This document shows, in pieces, positions 1 through 12,169 of a DNA stretch of 64,000 nt; the first letter of the stretch is position 1; every line of letters starts with the position of its first letter. The notes beneath the pieces are model-generated. The model ran no database searches and was not told the origin of the DNA. It saw nothing but the letters and a program-made list of their open reading frames with translations. The stretch covers positions 248,001 to 312,000 of the forward strand of contig JAULSR010000010.1 in assembly GCA_030512295.1 (NCBI GenBank), given 5' to 3'. Position numbers and translations under genes: made by a program. This DNA is from Bombardia bombarda. Taxonomy: Eukaryota; Ascomycota; Sordariomycetes; Sordariales; Lasiosphaeriaceae.

Positions 1-454
1 GAGAAGCACCGACAAATTTGCGAAAGAGCCTCCGGGCGCATTTGAACAGAAATCATGACGACACGCTTAGCTTCGCTTGCAGTATATAATCGTAACATCA
101 TGTACTGGGAGACGGTTTTCGTTAGGGTTTTAGTCTATTTGCATATGCATGACGGTAACGGACGGAAAGGATATAGATCTTAGTTTGGGATAGAAGCGCG
201 AATACCATTTTGATTTGACACCTACCGATGGCTGTGGCGTATTTGGAAAATAGTTGATTTGCCCTCGTCTATCTACCTAGCTCGCCCCGCTTCGACTGCC
301 CCAATCAGGGGGTCTGGAGATTGCTTGCTAGCCAATGCTGGCGGCTGACGCGACTGTGCCGCTAGACGGCAAACAGCAAGCTCATTGACAGTTCTTGTTT
401 CTCACCTGTCAACAGCAGTCATCTCCAACTCCTTCAATCACCTACATACGCATC
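1..454. other. Upstream region of the CorA-like gene
   Basis: Sequence of normal composition with no supportable gene. It should hold the promoter and 5' leader of the gene starting at 455. A CT-rich stretch with CAACTCC and CAATCACC just before the ATG looks like a typical fungal leader. I see no clear TATA box. Confidence 0.5.
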
Positions 455-3400
455 ATGTCGACATCGGGAGCCAGCGAAGAGCAAGATTCGGAGCCCGAGG
501 GCTATGGACTGCACCGGACAGATGCCCTGCCCTACGCGAGTGACTCGGGCGAGTCTGGTGGGTATTATGGTACGGGCAATAGCAATTACATGTCGACGAA
601 AAACGGTCGTTTTGATAACAAATTACTATAACGTGCAGGTGATGTTCGTCGCCCACTTGGGCGAAATGGAGCTCCTCCAAACCGCATGCGATATCGGAGT
701 AGTAGCTCCGTTGACCACTACTACCCATCGTCACCACGGCCCCGGCCAGCGTCACCGCCATCATTTGCCGGACGAGGCTACTACCGATCATATGACTACG
801 TACCGAAATCGCATCCAGCTGAAGCTGAACGTGAACGTCTGCGTAAGCGTTGGCGCCCGGTAATTAGACGCGATGACAATATCGAATACGCGCAGTCGGT
901 AGACAGCTTGCGTAGCCGGAAGAAGACACGGACGTACGATGTTGGCGTAGAACCGTCCCTGACACCGGCCGGATGGGGATCCGGCAATGCACCCGAGTGG
1001 AAGAATCGAAAACTGGTCCAGCCAGATAAAAACACAGAGTTGTTGCTTGTTCACTCTTTGGAGCACAAGGTTTCCAGATCCAAGAAGGCCCGAACAGTCC
1101 TAGTCTGTCCTGATCGACCGCAGGCCCCTGAGGTTAATTCGGCCTCTTCCTCGGTGCAGATTCGATGGCTGTGAGTGCAACTCTCAAATGCTACTAAATC
1201 CTAGGGAACATTAGCAACCATCACTAATATCTTACGTATGACTTCGCGGCAGTCATGTCCAAACTGAGGAGCCTATGCTGGACGTCTTAGAGGTAAAGCT
1301 TCTCGGCCTCCTGCACACAGGCAGTTGTACACCTACCTTCATAAATGGATACCACTAACAGCTTGTAGAATCTCGTATTAGGTTGCCCCTATATCTCGTC
1401 AACTTTGAGGGGGGGGCGCTGCGGCTTTTTAATCAGCTATCACTGCAACCCAGCAAGCTTCACGACCATAACAGAGCGTTCTGTGAATTAGGGCGCAACT
1501 CAGAGGCTGGGAGCCAGCAAAATGAACGCGTCTTGTTGGTTTCTGGCCGTTTTCTGGTGCTCTGTCCACCCAACAACACGACAAACCCCAGCAACAGCAG
1601 CAAGTCAACAGACACATTGCTGAGGTTTCTTTATAGTTACGATTTTGAGCCCGAACTCGAATTGAGCCAAGTCGTGCGGAAGCTGGGTCTTGGGTCCAGC
1701 AAAGATTTTGTACACATTCCCAGTCTGACATGTCTAATTCTGGGCTCTGGAGTTCTCATTACCATGTCCAGCATTTCCCGGGCCGATATTACCGGCGATC
1801 TTGTTGAAATCGACAACAGAGCCACGCGTGGATTTCACACGGTGAAAGTTAGACGCTTACCATACGGCCTTGAACAACCCTATAACATTGTTATAGAACC
1901 GGATTGTAGTTTTGTGGTATGCTACATCTTTAAATATTCTCGGGTATGGACCTCCCAAGACTGATTTACGACGCATGTAGGACTTTTTTCGGCATGCAAT
2001 TGCAATTTGTACATCTGGAAACAATAGCGCAACAGCGTACGAGCTTCTCTATGAGGTTGAAGATAACGGGCACCAAAGATCTGACATATTAACCCCCTCA
2101 AAATGGCTGACCTTGCTTGGCTCGGATACAATTGAAAAACAGATGTTTTCCGTCCGGCCAAAAGTCCCTGAGGGTGGTCTACGATCACGAAACCGCCACT
2201 CTTATCATGGGAAACATACGTCTTATACGCGTCCAGAGCGAGACAGCTATGACTCTTCGAATTCAAGTTCAAGTCACGACGACCCACCAATGCATGCCAT
2301 CCACCCTAGTGTTGTGGTATCTGCCTCTGATATCTTTGGAGGCTTCAAATTCAGCTCCTCTTCAAAAGAAGCACCCAACAACGAAGACAGAAAATCAAAA
2401 GATGTGCAACAAACCTCCAGGCCAGAAGTTGATGCTCCGAGAGGGAACCAGTTGGGATCAGACAACCCAAATGCGGGTGTTAAATTAGAAGACGATGCGA
2501 TTTTCACCACTGAACCCATACCAGAACCAGAAACAGCGTCACGAAAGGCCCAATCTAGCTCCAACGCAACCTCGGAGAATCTACCGGTCTCAACTTCAAC
2601 GAGGCAGTCTACCCGACAAAGTAGTACACGCCCTCCCAGTAGTCGGCAGAGCCATCAGCGCTCATTATATGAGGACGGCCTTCTTATTTCTGGATATTCG
2701 TCGGATGTTGATATTCGCATTAGCAAGTCTCCAGTATCTGGAGATCAAACCACTAACTATTTACGACCCAGGAGAGAGGCTGCGTCTCGACCACGCACAA
2801 GCTCAGACTCTAAAAGGGACATAGAGACAGAGCAGGCCCCCGCGCAAACGTCTGGCGTTGTCACTTCACCCTTTTTCACCTGGCGTGTCAAAAGCGGCAA
2901 TGGCCTCGAGGATATTGGAATCGAGGAAACTACTGAGACTCTTTTTCGCATCCTGGCCAAGGTAGATAACTCGATGGCGTCCGAGGAGTCAGGCCTTGGA
3001 CAGCTTTATACCGGAAGCTTTAGATGCGCTATAGATGATCTCCTCGGACGTCACCCGGGTTTGGTGGTGGACGAGACTAAGAAGATAAGCCTAGAAAAGC
3101 CAGAGGAGAAGGGCGGGTCTGAACAGGGACTGCAGCATCCAATGTCTATTGTCCCGAACATAGATCCTGTTGCTTCAGGAGACGCAAACGACAAGACATT
3201 AAGTGGGGAAGGGCTCAAGATCGGGGATGATGTAAACATGCATGCAGCACAAGCTGGCCCTTTACCCGAGCACCAGGTCCACCACGAGAATGAGCCTTCC
3301 TCTTCGAAGCAAGAAGTGCGTCCTCGACAGTCGTTAGAGATTCTACACCGCGGTCAGGCTTCAAACAAACAGTTGTTGGAGGTCTCGCAGTCTCTGATGT

Positions 3401-5193
3401 GGGCATTCGTACCCAAGGATAGAGCTGCTTCGTACCACCCAGTGTGCGAGAGACTTTGGGGATCTGTGGACGCGATATTTCGAGTAAGTGGGACCGGCTG
3501 TTACCCTATAATCTTTGATCTTGGTTTTGTGTCTGACAAACTCACAGCAAGTCGAGTGGTCTACGGGGCGTGCCTTAGGCGTATCAAGATGGGTCGTGCG
3601 AGATTTTGACACAAGCTGGACCCCAACAGCCACGGTGATTGGCGACAATGCATACGAGAGGAAGTATGCCGACTGCAATGACTGCAAAGGGAGGACAGAA
3701 TATGCGTCTATTGGAGAAGCCATGGCTCATCTACACTCAAAACATTTTGACTGCTCATATACAGAGGAGGCAGATAACAGGACACACGATGATCCCTGTT
3801 ATGTATGGCTGAAGAATACGTGCGAAGGGAAAGAAGTGGAGTCAGCTATACTCATTCATGTCGACGATTGTGTCAAGCATCTGACGAATATGTCGCGCAC
3901 CGTCAACGAACTCCAATGGCTCGTTGCTACCAACTCGCGGGACCAGCACGGAAACAACAGCTCCACCCGGCCACAACTCCCCAGCAACCTGGTGTACGCG
4001 TTTGAGGAGATTGTATGTTACTACATCATTACAGCCAGGCGCCTCTCCATCATGAACCGTTTGGCTGCTACTTCAGACCGAACAAAGATAAATCATCTCG
4101 AGCAGCGTGTCATAAAGATGAACTTTCGTTCTCGGGATGTCTTGGACCGCATCAACCGATTTCTCCGGTCTGCCAAGAAAGAAGTCATCTTGGCGGGAGC
4201 CGGCGGCTATGAAGATGCAGATACGCTCGGCGTAAAATCCGTGGGGATAGAGTTCTTAGTGGCAGCCCTTCTCACGGCGGTACAGAACCGCCCCATAGGG
4301 AATGCCCCCAAGCCTACAAACACCAATTTTGAGACAGGCTTGGATGTGGTGGATCTGTATCGGAAGTACAGCGCACATCTGCGCTTCGAAGCCAACCGAC
4401 GGCCGCAGCGGCGTGTGTTTCTTGATATTCATGCGCTGGAGGATGAGCTCGCTGCCCTACGAGCGGTCCTCGCCAGTCAGCGTGACACCCTGGACAAATA
4501 CGTCTCTTTGATTCAACAACAGGATGGCTTCCGAACACGGAATACACGCCGGGAGCTGTCCAGGTTCGAGTTGCAGTACATCATGAAGCAGCAAGATTTG
4601 CTGGAACAGCGTGACGAGGCTATATTAGATCTGCAGAAATCTGCACAGGCGTTGAAGCAGCGCGTGAAGCAGATGATTGAGATCATGGATGAAGATCATG
4701 GCAAGGCAATTCGCGTCTTTACCATTGTGACTGTCTTTTTCCTACCGCTGTAAGTACCTGCCCGAGCTGCCTTCCTACTTACCTATCCGCCCACTCTTTG
4801 TATCTTAGAGAGACATAGATCACCGGCTAACTCAACTAATCGCAAAGATCTTTCGTCACGGGATTCTTTGGCATGAACACGAGTGATATCCGCGACCTTG
4901 ATGCGGGTCAGACGCTTTACTGGACGGTTGCCATCCCCGTCACCGTCGTTATTTTGTTCCTGGCCTTTATCTATGGCTACAGAGGCGACGAGATACAGGA
5001 CTGGATTCGCAAGACGATGGGCCCTGGCTCTGGCCCAAAATCGGCACGCCCAGGCCCTCGCAGACGGCCTGATAAGAAGGTTGAAAAAGAAAGATGGAGA
5101 GACTTTTCCACCGTTTGGAATCGGAATCGCATCGGCGGGAAGAAACAATCGGGTGTCGTCAAACGACCAACGTATGACAGCATGCTTTCTTGA
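455..5193 (+). CDS. CorA-like Mg2+ transporter family protein, very long (1426 aa, 7 exons)
   Basis: Predicted exons: 455-557, 639-1170, 1253-1292, 1362-1916, 1981-3483, 3548-4749, 4848-5193; all junctions are GT-AG and keep frame. The ATG at 455 has A at -3; a further in-frame ATG at 395 lies upstream but looks like leader. The family is recognised from the C-terminus: a helical, coiled-coil-like region, a first membrane segment spanning the exon 6/7 junction, the motif FFGMN (the CorA GMN signature) followed by TSD near residue 1320, then a second membrane segment (YWTVAIPVTVVILFLAF) and a basic tail. CorA proteins are two-helix divalent-cation channels that work as pentamers. The roughly 1000-residue N-terminal part is mostly polar and low in complexity (Ser/Arg-rich around exon 5), much longer than in classical CorA, so a regulatory or non-transport role is possible. 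The stop lies under 50 bases from the AT-rich block. Membrane (plasma or organelle) is inferred. Confidence 0.85.
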
Positions 5194-5239
5194 TCGGGAG
5201 AAAGCTGCCGAGTACACGTAGGCAGGTGCTTCACGATTG

Positions 5240-7815
5240 CCGATTTTAAATATGGTTAGATTTTGAATTTAAGTAGTTTTTATTTATTAACTTTTAACAA
5301 AGAACTATTAAAAGGTAAATTAATTAAAATTTATTAATAATCGGAAAAAAAAAATTATATAAACATTAAAAAAACCTTAACCAATAAAAGATTAAAGGTT
5401 TTTAATAAAATATCTATTAATTTAGGCTTATTTATTAATAATAAAAATAATTTTCTTTTTACTTAATATATTTATCGCGCCGAATAAGCGACGCCCTCTG
5501 CTTTTATATTTATTAAATTGTTAAAATAACGTAAAATAAAATAACCTTATTTTATTATAGTTCTTATAAAAAGAGAAACTTATTTATTTTAATAAACTTT
5601 AATATATAATAATGAAAAGAAAATGGTAATATTGTTTTATTACTTAAAGACGTTATAGCTATTAAAATATATCTAATACTTATAATGTTTAAATTATAAT
5701 AAGCTTTTAAGAGGATAATAAGCTTAATTATAATACTAGTTTTTTTATAATAAACTTAATACCTCGTGTTAATTTTTAAGTATTTTTATTCTTTTTTATA
5801 AATATTAGGTTTTTAATAAGTATATATTAATTTATATTAAGAGCGATAATTAAAAGAATAAGTTAATTATAAAGCTATACGAAGTATATGAAAAAATTTA
5901 AACTAAGTAAGAAAAGAGAAAGAGGTTTGTCCGCGGCGGGCATTATAATTACAAAGCATATAGATGGACTATGTAATAGCTAATACTTGAGCTAATAGGA
6001 ATAAGAAAAGGTTTATATATAAGCAAATAAACGCAAAACTTAACGTATAATACGTAAAGCTGTAATAACTCCTTTCTAGTTCCAAAAAGCCTTACTTAGG
6101 AAGTTTAATAATAAAAAATAATGTAATATTATAAAATAAGTAAAAAGATTAACTATTAACAATTATAAATAAATATTAAATATATTAAATAATTTTTTTA
6201 AAGGGTATTATTAATTTATAAAATATTAATTTATATTTATTAATAGAAATTAAATTAATAAATTAATTAAAAGTTAGTTATGAAAAGTATATTAAACTTA
6301 AAATAAATGTATACGAGTAGTTAAATATATATAAAACTTATTATAATAACCGTCATAACTACAATGCGCGGCGATTCCTTAAAAGGTTGTTAAAATATAA
6401 AGATTGGCATCTTCGTATTTCAAGTGTATATTAATTAGCGTCAGGGCACTCCCCTTACCTCTATGACACTTATATAAAGCCTTTATAATTTTAAAAAGGT
6501 ATTAAAAAGCACTATATATTAAATAAAAATATAATATTAGTTTCAAATATAACGCGGTTAAATTTAATTAATTAAAGTAAAAGTAAATACGTAATATAAC
6601 GTACGATATTTAAACGTTTTTAAATATAAATAACTTTATTTTAATAAAGGTAAAACTATTTAAATAAATTAAAAATAATCTTGAAATAAAAATAAAAAAA
6701 GTTTAATATAACTTAAAAGTTTTATAAGGCCGAGTTTAATTGCTATAAATACTTTAAATACACCATTTATTAATATTATAAAATATTTTAGATTTAATTA
6801 TTAAGTAAATGTTTTTATAAAGTTATTATTTATTATTATTTAGTATTAAAAACCCTAAAAAAACATATATTAAAAATATCAACTTAAAACTTTAAATTAT
6901 TTATAATATATTTATATTATAATACGAATTTTTAATTTAATTAATTTAATAATATCGGTTTAATTAAAAAAAGGTTTAACTACCTTACGGAGGATTATTA
7001 TATAAGGGCCCAACGCTTTAACGTTTAAAACGGGCCGTTAACTTTATATTATATAATTTATTATTTATTATTATAATTGCCTGCCTTATATATAATAATT
7101 ACTACGCACGATAAGCTATTTCTATTAACGTCCCTTTATTTAAATTAAAAAAGCGGTTCCTTAAAAATATTTTTTATTATTTAATATATATATTTAAGCT
7201 ATTTTTTTTTAATATAGAAAGGTATATATTAATATAGAAAGTTTAAATTAAGTTTATCTAATAAAGTTTATTATTTTATTTATTAAAATTAAAATTATTA
7301 TTTATATAAAATTAACCGATTAAAATATTCAGATAAATTATAAATTCATATATAAAAAAAATTCTATATAATATTTTAATTTAAAAATAAATAATTTATT
7401 TCTATAAATATTTAACTATCGTTATATTGAAATGTGTTGTTTTTTAAAACTAGAATTATATTTATTAAATAATTTAAAAATAATCGAACTATATAAAATA
7501 TTATAATATATAATTATTTAAAACTTTATAAAATTAAAAGTTATAATAATATTGCTTGAAATAAATCATTTAATATTTTATTATTAGAAGTATTTAATAC
7601 GTTGTTTTATTACATATTAATTCATATTTTTTTTTTAATTTAATATAAACGTTATTAAATTAGATTTTTAAAAAGATAAAATTTAAATTTAAAAGTTTAA
7701 TTAAATATTTTTAATAATAAAATAAAATATTATTTTTATATTTTAAAAATAATTTTAAAAGACTTTATATATTAATAAACTAAAATTAAAAATATTATAA
7801 AAATTTAATTTAATA
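5240..7815. other. RIP-degraded sequence, family not recognisable
   Basis: Very AT-rich with no coding remnant I can name. A few GC-bearing scraps survive (near 5475-5500, 5930-5990, 6360-6475 and 7000-7140) but I cannot match them to other repeats in the window. Probably old transposon sequence. Confidence 0.6.
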
Positions 7816-9299
7816 CTATAGTTTATAAGCGACCCGCGTATAAATCAAATATATATTATAGAAAGGTCTCTTCTTTAATCAAAGTCAAATTATACTAGGT
7901 ATTACGTTTGTTAGCCTTTGGAGTGCAGCCTTTTATTCGGTCGCGGAAGGTAGTTTCAAAGACGTTGTACGTCTTTACAACGAATCGGATATTTCTTTTA
8001 TTATACAAAGTGCCTCAATAGTAAGAGTAATTCTACCTTCTTTTATTTATACAGACATTATATTATTATAAAAAAATCGCGTATTAAGATTAAAAAGTTG
8101 CGACGCGGTCTAAAAATACGCGAGGATTTATTAAAGAAGAGACCCTTCTACAATATATATTTGATCTAGATGCGCGAGGATTTCCGCCCCGGATTGACGA
8201 TGTGCGAAATATGGCCGATCTTTTTTATAAAACGCATAGCGCGGAACCAGTCGGCAAATAGTAATTACATAACTTTATATAGCGCCGTTCCAAGCTTAAA
8301 ACGCGTTTTTTATATATATATAATTTCTAAAGGGCTTTTTATAAAAATCTTAACTTAATAAATGCATAGTTCCGATTTATAATTAATATATAAACGAAAT
8401 ATAGCAATTAAAATTATAACTTTTATAATTTCGACGAAATAAGCTTTATAATAAAAGTTATTTATAGTAATATAATCGTTATATATATAGATTAATACGG
8501 CCGAAATAAATAATTTTAATTTAATAATTAAAAATAAGCGATAACGATTAAATATAAATAACAATAGTTTTATATTATTATTATTTTTAATTATATAAAG
8601 TATTAATTATTTTACTTTTTAATATATTAAATACGGCTTTTTTTTTAAAATAATTAAAATTTTAATAAACGATTAAATAGATAATAATATAGCTTTAAAT
8701 TAAATTTAATATTTTAATAAATATATTATTAGCCGGTAAGTAGGTATATATTAAATAATTGTTTTAAACGGATATAACCTTTTTAAAGCTATTTTATAAT
8801 TAAAATATATATAATATTATATTATTAAATATTAAAAAAGCTTTTTAATTAATATTTTTTTAGTTATAATATAATTAACGAAAAGTATAAAATTAATTAT
8901 TTACGAAATAACCCTTTTATAGAAAAAGGTTCAAACATTTTATAAAGTTAATAAAGCCTTTATAAAGCGTTAGAAAGTTAAAGAAATATGCGTGAGTTAG
9001 GGAGGTATTTACTATAAAGGATATACTTAGTTTAATTAAATAAAAGAATATTATATAATAATAATTAAGTAAAAGGTTAGTAAAAAAGGGTGTTATATAA
9101 GCTAGGCCGTCGGGCTTATAATGTTATAAAAGGTGCGGTAAAACTAAGCATAATATATAAACTTATTAAGAAATTAAAGAGATTTTTAAAAAAAAAGAAT
9201 ATAATTAAATATAATTAATTTTCTTATATTATTATAGAGTAATTAAATTAAGAGGTTACAACGCGGTTTAAAAGTGCGCGGGTCGCTTATAAACCACGT
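7816..9299 (+). mobile_element. Fot1/pogo-like DNA transposon, rearranged copy
   Basis: The left end (RIP-altered TIR with TTTATAAGCGACCCGCG) and the right end (GGGTCGCTTATAAACCACGT) face each other, flanked by TA at 7814-7815 and 9300-9301, the target duplication expected of Tc1/mariner-pogo elements. The piece 7850-8130 is inverted relative to the rest: it matches the 5' region and inner TIR of the complete copy at 23082-24914 in the opposite sense. From about 8135 the transposase N-terminal helix-turn-helix region runs on the plus strand (8170-8358, residues DFRPGLTMCEIW shared with the other copy in the same off-frame). The rest is mutated beyond reading. Non-autonomous. Confidence 0.75.
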
Positions 9300-9301
9300 T
9301 A

Positions 9302-9685
9302 AAGCTAATTACTTACGAGATAACTCTCCTATAAGAGGAGGTTCGGATATTTCGTAAGGCTAATAAAGCCTTTACAAAGCGTTAGAAAGTTAAAAAAATA
9401 CGCGTACGAGCTAGGGAGGTACTTACTATAAAAAATACGCTTAGTTTAATTAAATAGAAGAATATTGCACAGCAATAATTAAGCAAAAGGTCGGCAGAAA
9501 GGGGTGCTATATAGGCTAGGCCGTCGGGCCTATAACGCTATGGAAGGTGCGGTAAAACTAGGCATAATATACGAACTTGCTAGGAAGTTAAAAAAACTTC
9601 AGAAGAAGAGAGTGTAATTAAATGCAGTTGATTTTCTTGTGTTGTTATAAAGTAATTAAATTAGAAAGTTACGATGCTAATTTTA
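9302..9685 (+). mobile_element. Fot1-like element, 3' fragment
   Basis: Repeats the 3' part of the neighbouring element (about 8892-9280): both contain the landmark gctaggccgtcgggc and the following gtgcggtaaaacta stretch. This copy is less mutated but loses the terminal repeat near 9685. Because it begins just after the TA that closes the 7816-9299 copy, it is best read as the host element into which that copy jumped. Confidence 0.7.
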
Positions 9686-9852
9686 TATAATAATTTTTTA
9701 AGGGACTATAGCGCTAGAGCGTAAGCGGGGCATTTCCTACGTTAAATATATTTTAAAATTATATCCCTCCTAGATACCGTATCTCCAAAATCCGGTATTA
9801 CTAACTTTTTTAAAGAATTTTATTTTATTTAGATATATTTTATTTAATTTAA

Positions 9853-10090
9853 TGTAAGGACATCGGACATCCCCAAGCACATACCAGAGCATCCCCAAGG
9901 ACATCCCCAAGCCAGAGCATCCCTAAGCACATGCCAGTTATCCTACTAACTATGTATATAAGCAGCGGCCCTCGCCCACCTCCCGTTGCGAGGGCCAGGT
10001 TAAAGTCTTACGCCAATACCAATCATTGCTCGCCTTCCTAGTTATTTTCATTGTGACCACCTTGATTAGGCGTACCTGCCTTCTTTTATA
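9853..10090 (+). repeat. 5' LTR of the gypsy element
   Basis: Starts TGTAAGGACATCGGACATCC and ends near CTTCTTTTATA (TTACA in sister copies, with a RIP change). The left part holds two to three tandem variants of a unit like CATCCCCAAGCACATGCC, the middle has a TATATAAGCAGCGGC promoter-like sequence, and the right part CCAATACCAATCATTGCTCG. The same LTR recurs at 13223-13453 (inverted), 14189-14293, 18461-18602 and 27236-27439. Confidence 0.85.
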
Positions 10091-12169
10091 ATTTTTCAAC
10101 CTCCATATACTATACGGTAACGATCGAGCCGGTCACTATGGTAAGTAATAACCGCGGGAAAAGAAAAGCCACTCCTTAAGCTGGCCCGTCACGGAGGACC
10201 GCCTTCGAAGACTTCGAGAATATCGATAGCCAGACTCCCGATCAGTAAAAAAAAAGGGAATCCCTAACCATAAAAGCCTAACTAACGATAGAACTCCTAA
10301 CCACCCCTTCCGGCATGGACACCTAATAATTCCAAGTTATAATAATGCAAACTATAGCTAGCTTTTCCATTAATTTCGGTAACCTCGGCGCTATTTTAAT
10401 TAATTTTAATAATTAAAGAGGGTTGTTTCGGTTAAAAAACGACCGCCCCCTTACCTATGCGGTTAATAAGCTAAAAGTTAATGCTTCCTTTTAAAATAAA
10501 AAGGATTAGCTTTAAGCCGTAAAATAAAAGAATATTACCCGCTAAGATCGACCTTAATAGCTCCAGGTTTAATAGGCTAGCATTTGGATAGAACCCGAAA
10601 TATAATAATAATAGCGGGCTTATTAAAAGTAGTTTTATAACAGAAATTTCGAATAAATTATATAGCGGGAATTTAAAGATTATATTAATTTGAATTATTT
10701 TAATAATAAATTTAATAAAGTTTAAATTTATAAAAATTAGTTAATATATAATTAATATAATAAATTTTTTTTAAGAATTTTACCGGAAATAAACTATATT
10801 AATCCAACGCTTTTTTAAAATAAAAATCGATAGCATTTTTATAGGTCAGGATTATTAAATTAAATTTGACCGTTTTTATTATAATTAATATATTAAAGCC
10901 GTTTTTAATATTATTTTAATTAAAAATTATACCGAATAATATAAATATATTTAATTTATTAAATTTTATTTATAAAACGGTAATAATCGAAAAGCTTATT
11001 ATAAAAAGTTAAGCTCTTTTATTAGCTTTAATAAGTTTCGGAAACTACCGCGTATTATAAAGGAAGCTTATTTAGGATTTCGTTACAATAAAACCTAGAT
11101 TTAACGTAACAAATTCCGAGATTTACCTATTAAAAACTCCCTCCCCTCGTATAAACCCCCTTCTCACGCACCGCCAGCCATCGGGTCCGCCACCTAAACG
11201 CTATCCTATATAAAAAAGTTTATTATATATTATAATTATAATAAATTAAAATATATATAACGCTAATATATTACCCCGCGTATTATAATTATATTAAGCT
11301 CGGACGCCTAGATTTAAAACGTCGGGATCGAAGATAATAATAACCTTAATAATTTATATTCCGGCCCTTCTAATTCGAAAAACGATTCGGGAAACGAAAG
11401 ATAATAAACGATAATTTTAATTAATTTATTTAAACTATTTATAAAGGGGTAAAGCTAAGCCTTACTTTTATTATCGAAAGTAGTATTTACTTCCGGCGCC
11501 GCGGTTAAAAAACCACCTTATTAACGGTAATTATCGATATTAATATAAAGGTATAAATTAATTACGTAAATTATTAATTTTATTAAATATATTATATTTT
11601 TATTTTTTTAAAAGTTAAAAGTTTTAATTTATTATAATTTATTTAACTTTAATAATAATCGGATAAAAAATTATAATATTTTTTATTTAACCTTTTAATT
11701 TATAAATTTATATAAAAATATCCGTTTTATTTTTTAGTTTTTTTACGGGGTTAAACAGCCGAAAAAATCCCCGCTAATATTATAAAGAAACTTAAATATA
11801 AGATCTAAAAATATAATTTTTTATATTACCCTTAATACCTTTAAATAGGGCCGTCATTTAAAAATCTCGCCGAAGAAATTCGTTTAAGACGTTTTTAACG
11901 GCGCCCCCGCCTTTACCGCCATAATTTTTAACGTTATTATCGGACTTAAAAAAGCCATATCGATATATTCGACAGCCTAGAATTAAAGCTAGGCCAGAAC
12001 TCGCCCACCGTACGGCTGTTTTTTCGAAGCAAGCAGTTCGAGAACTTAACACTTTTGAAAGAGCCGAGCATTATATCGATCTAATAAAAGGATTTATATT
12101 ACCGTAAGGCTATATTTATTTACTTAATTAAACTTAATTCGACGAATTAGCCTTTTATATCCGGGAAAA

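Noticed and set aside
8170..8564. Small open frames in the AT-rich block near 8200-8560
   Set aside because: They are off-frame readings of the Fot1-like transposase region and of low-complexity AT sequence.
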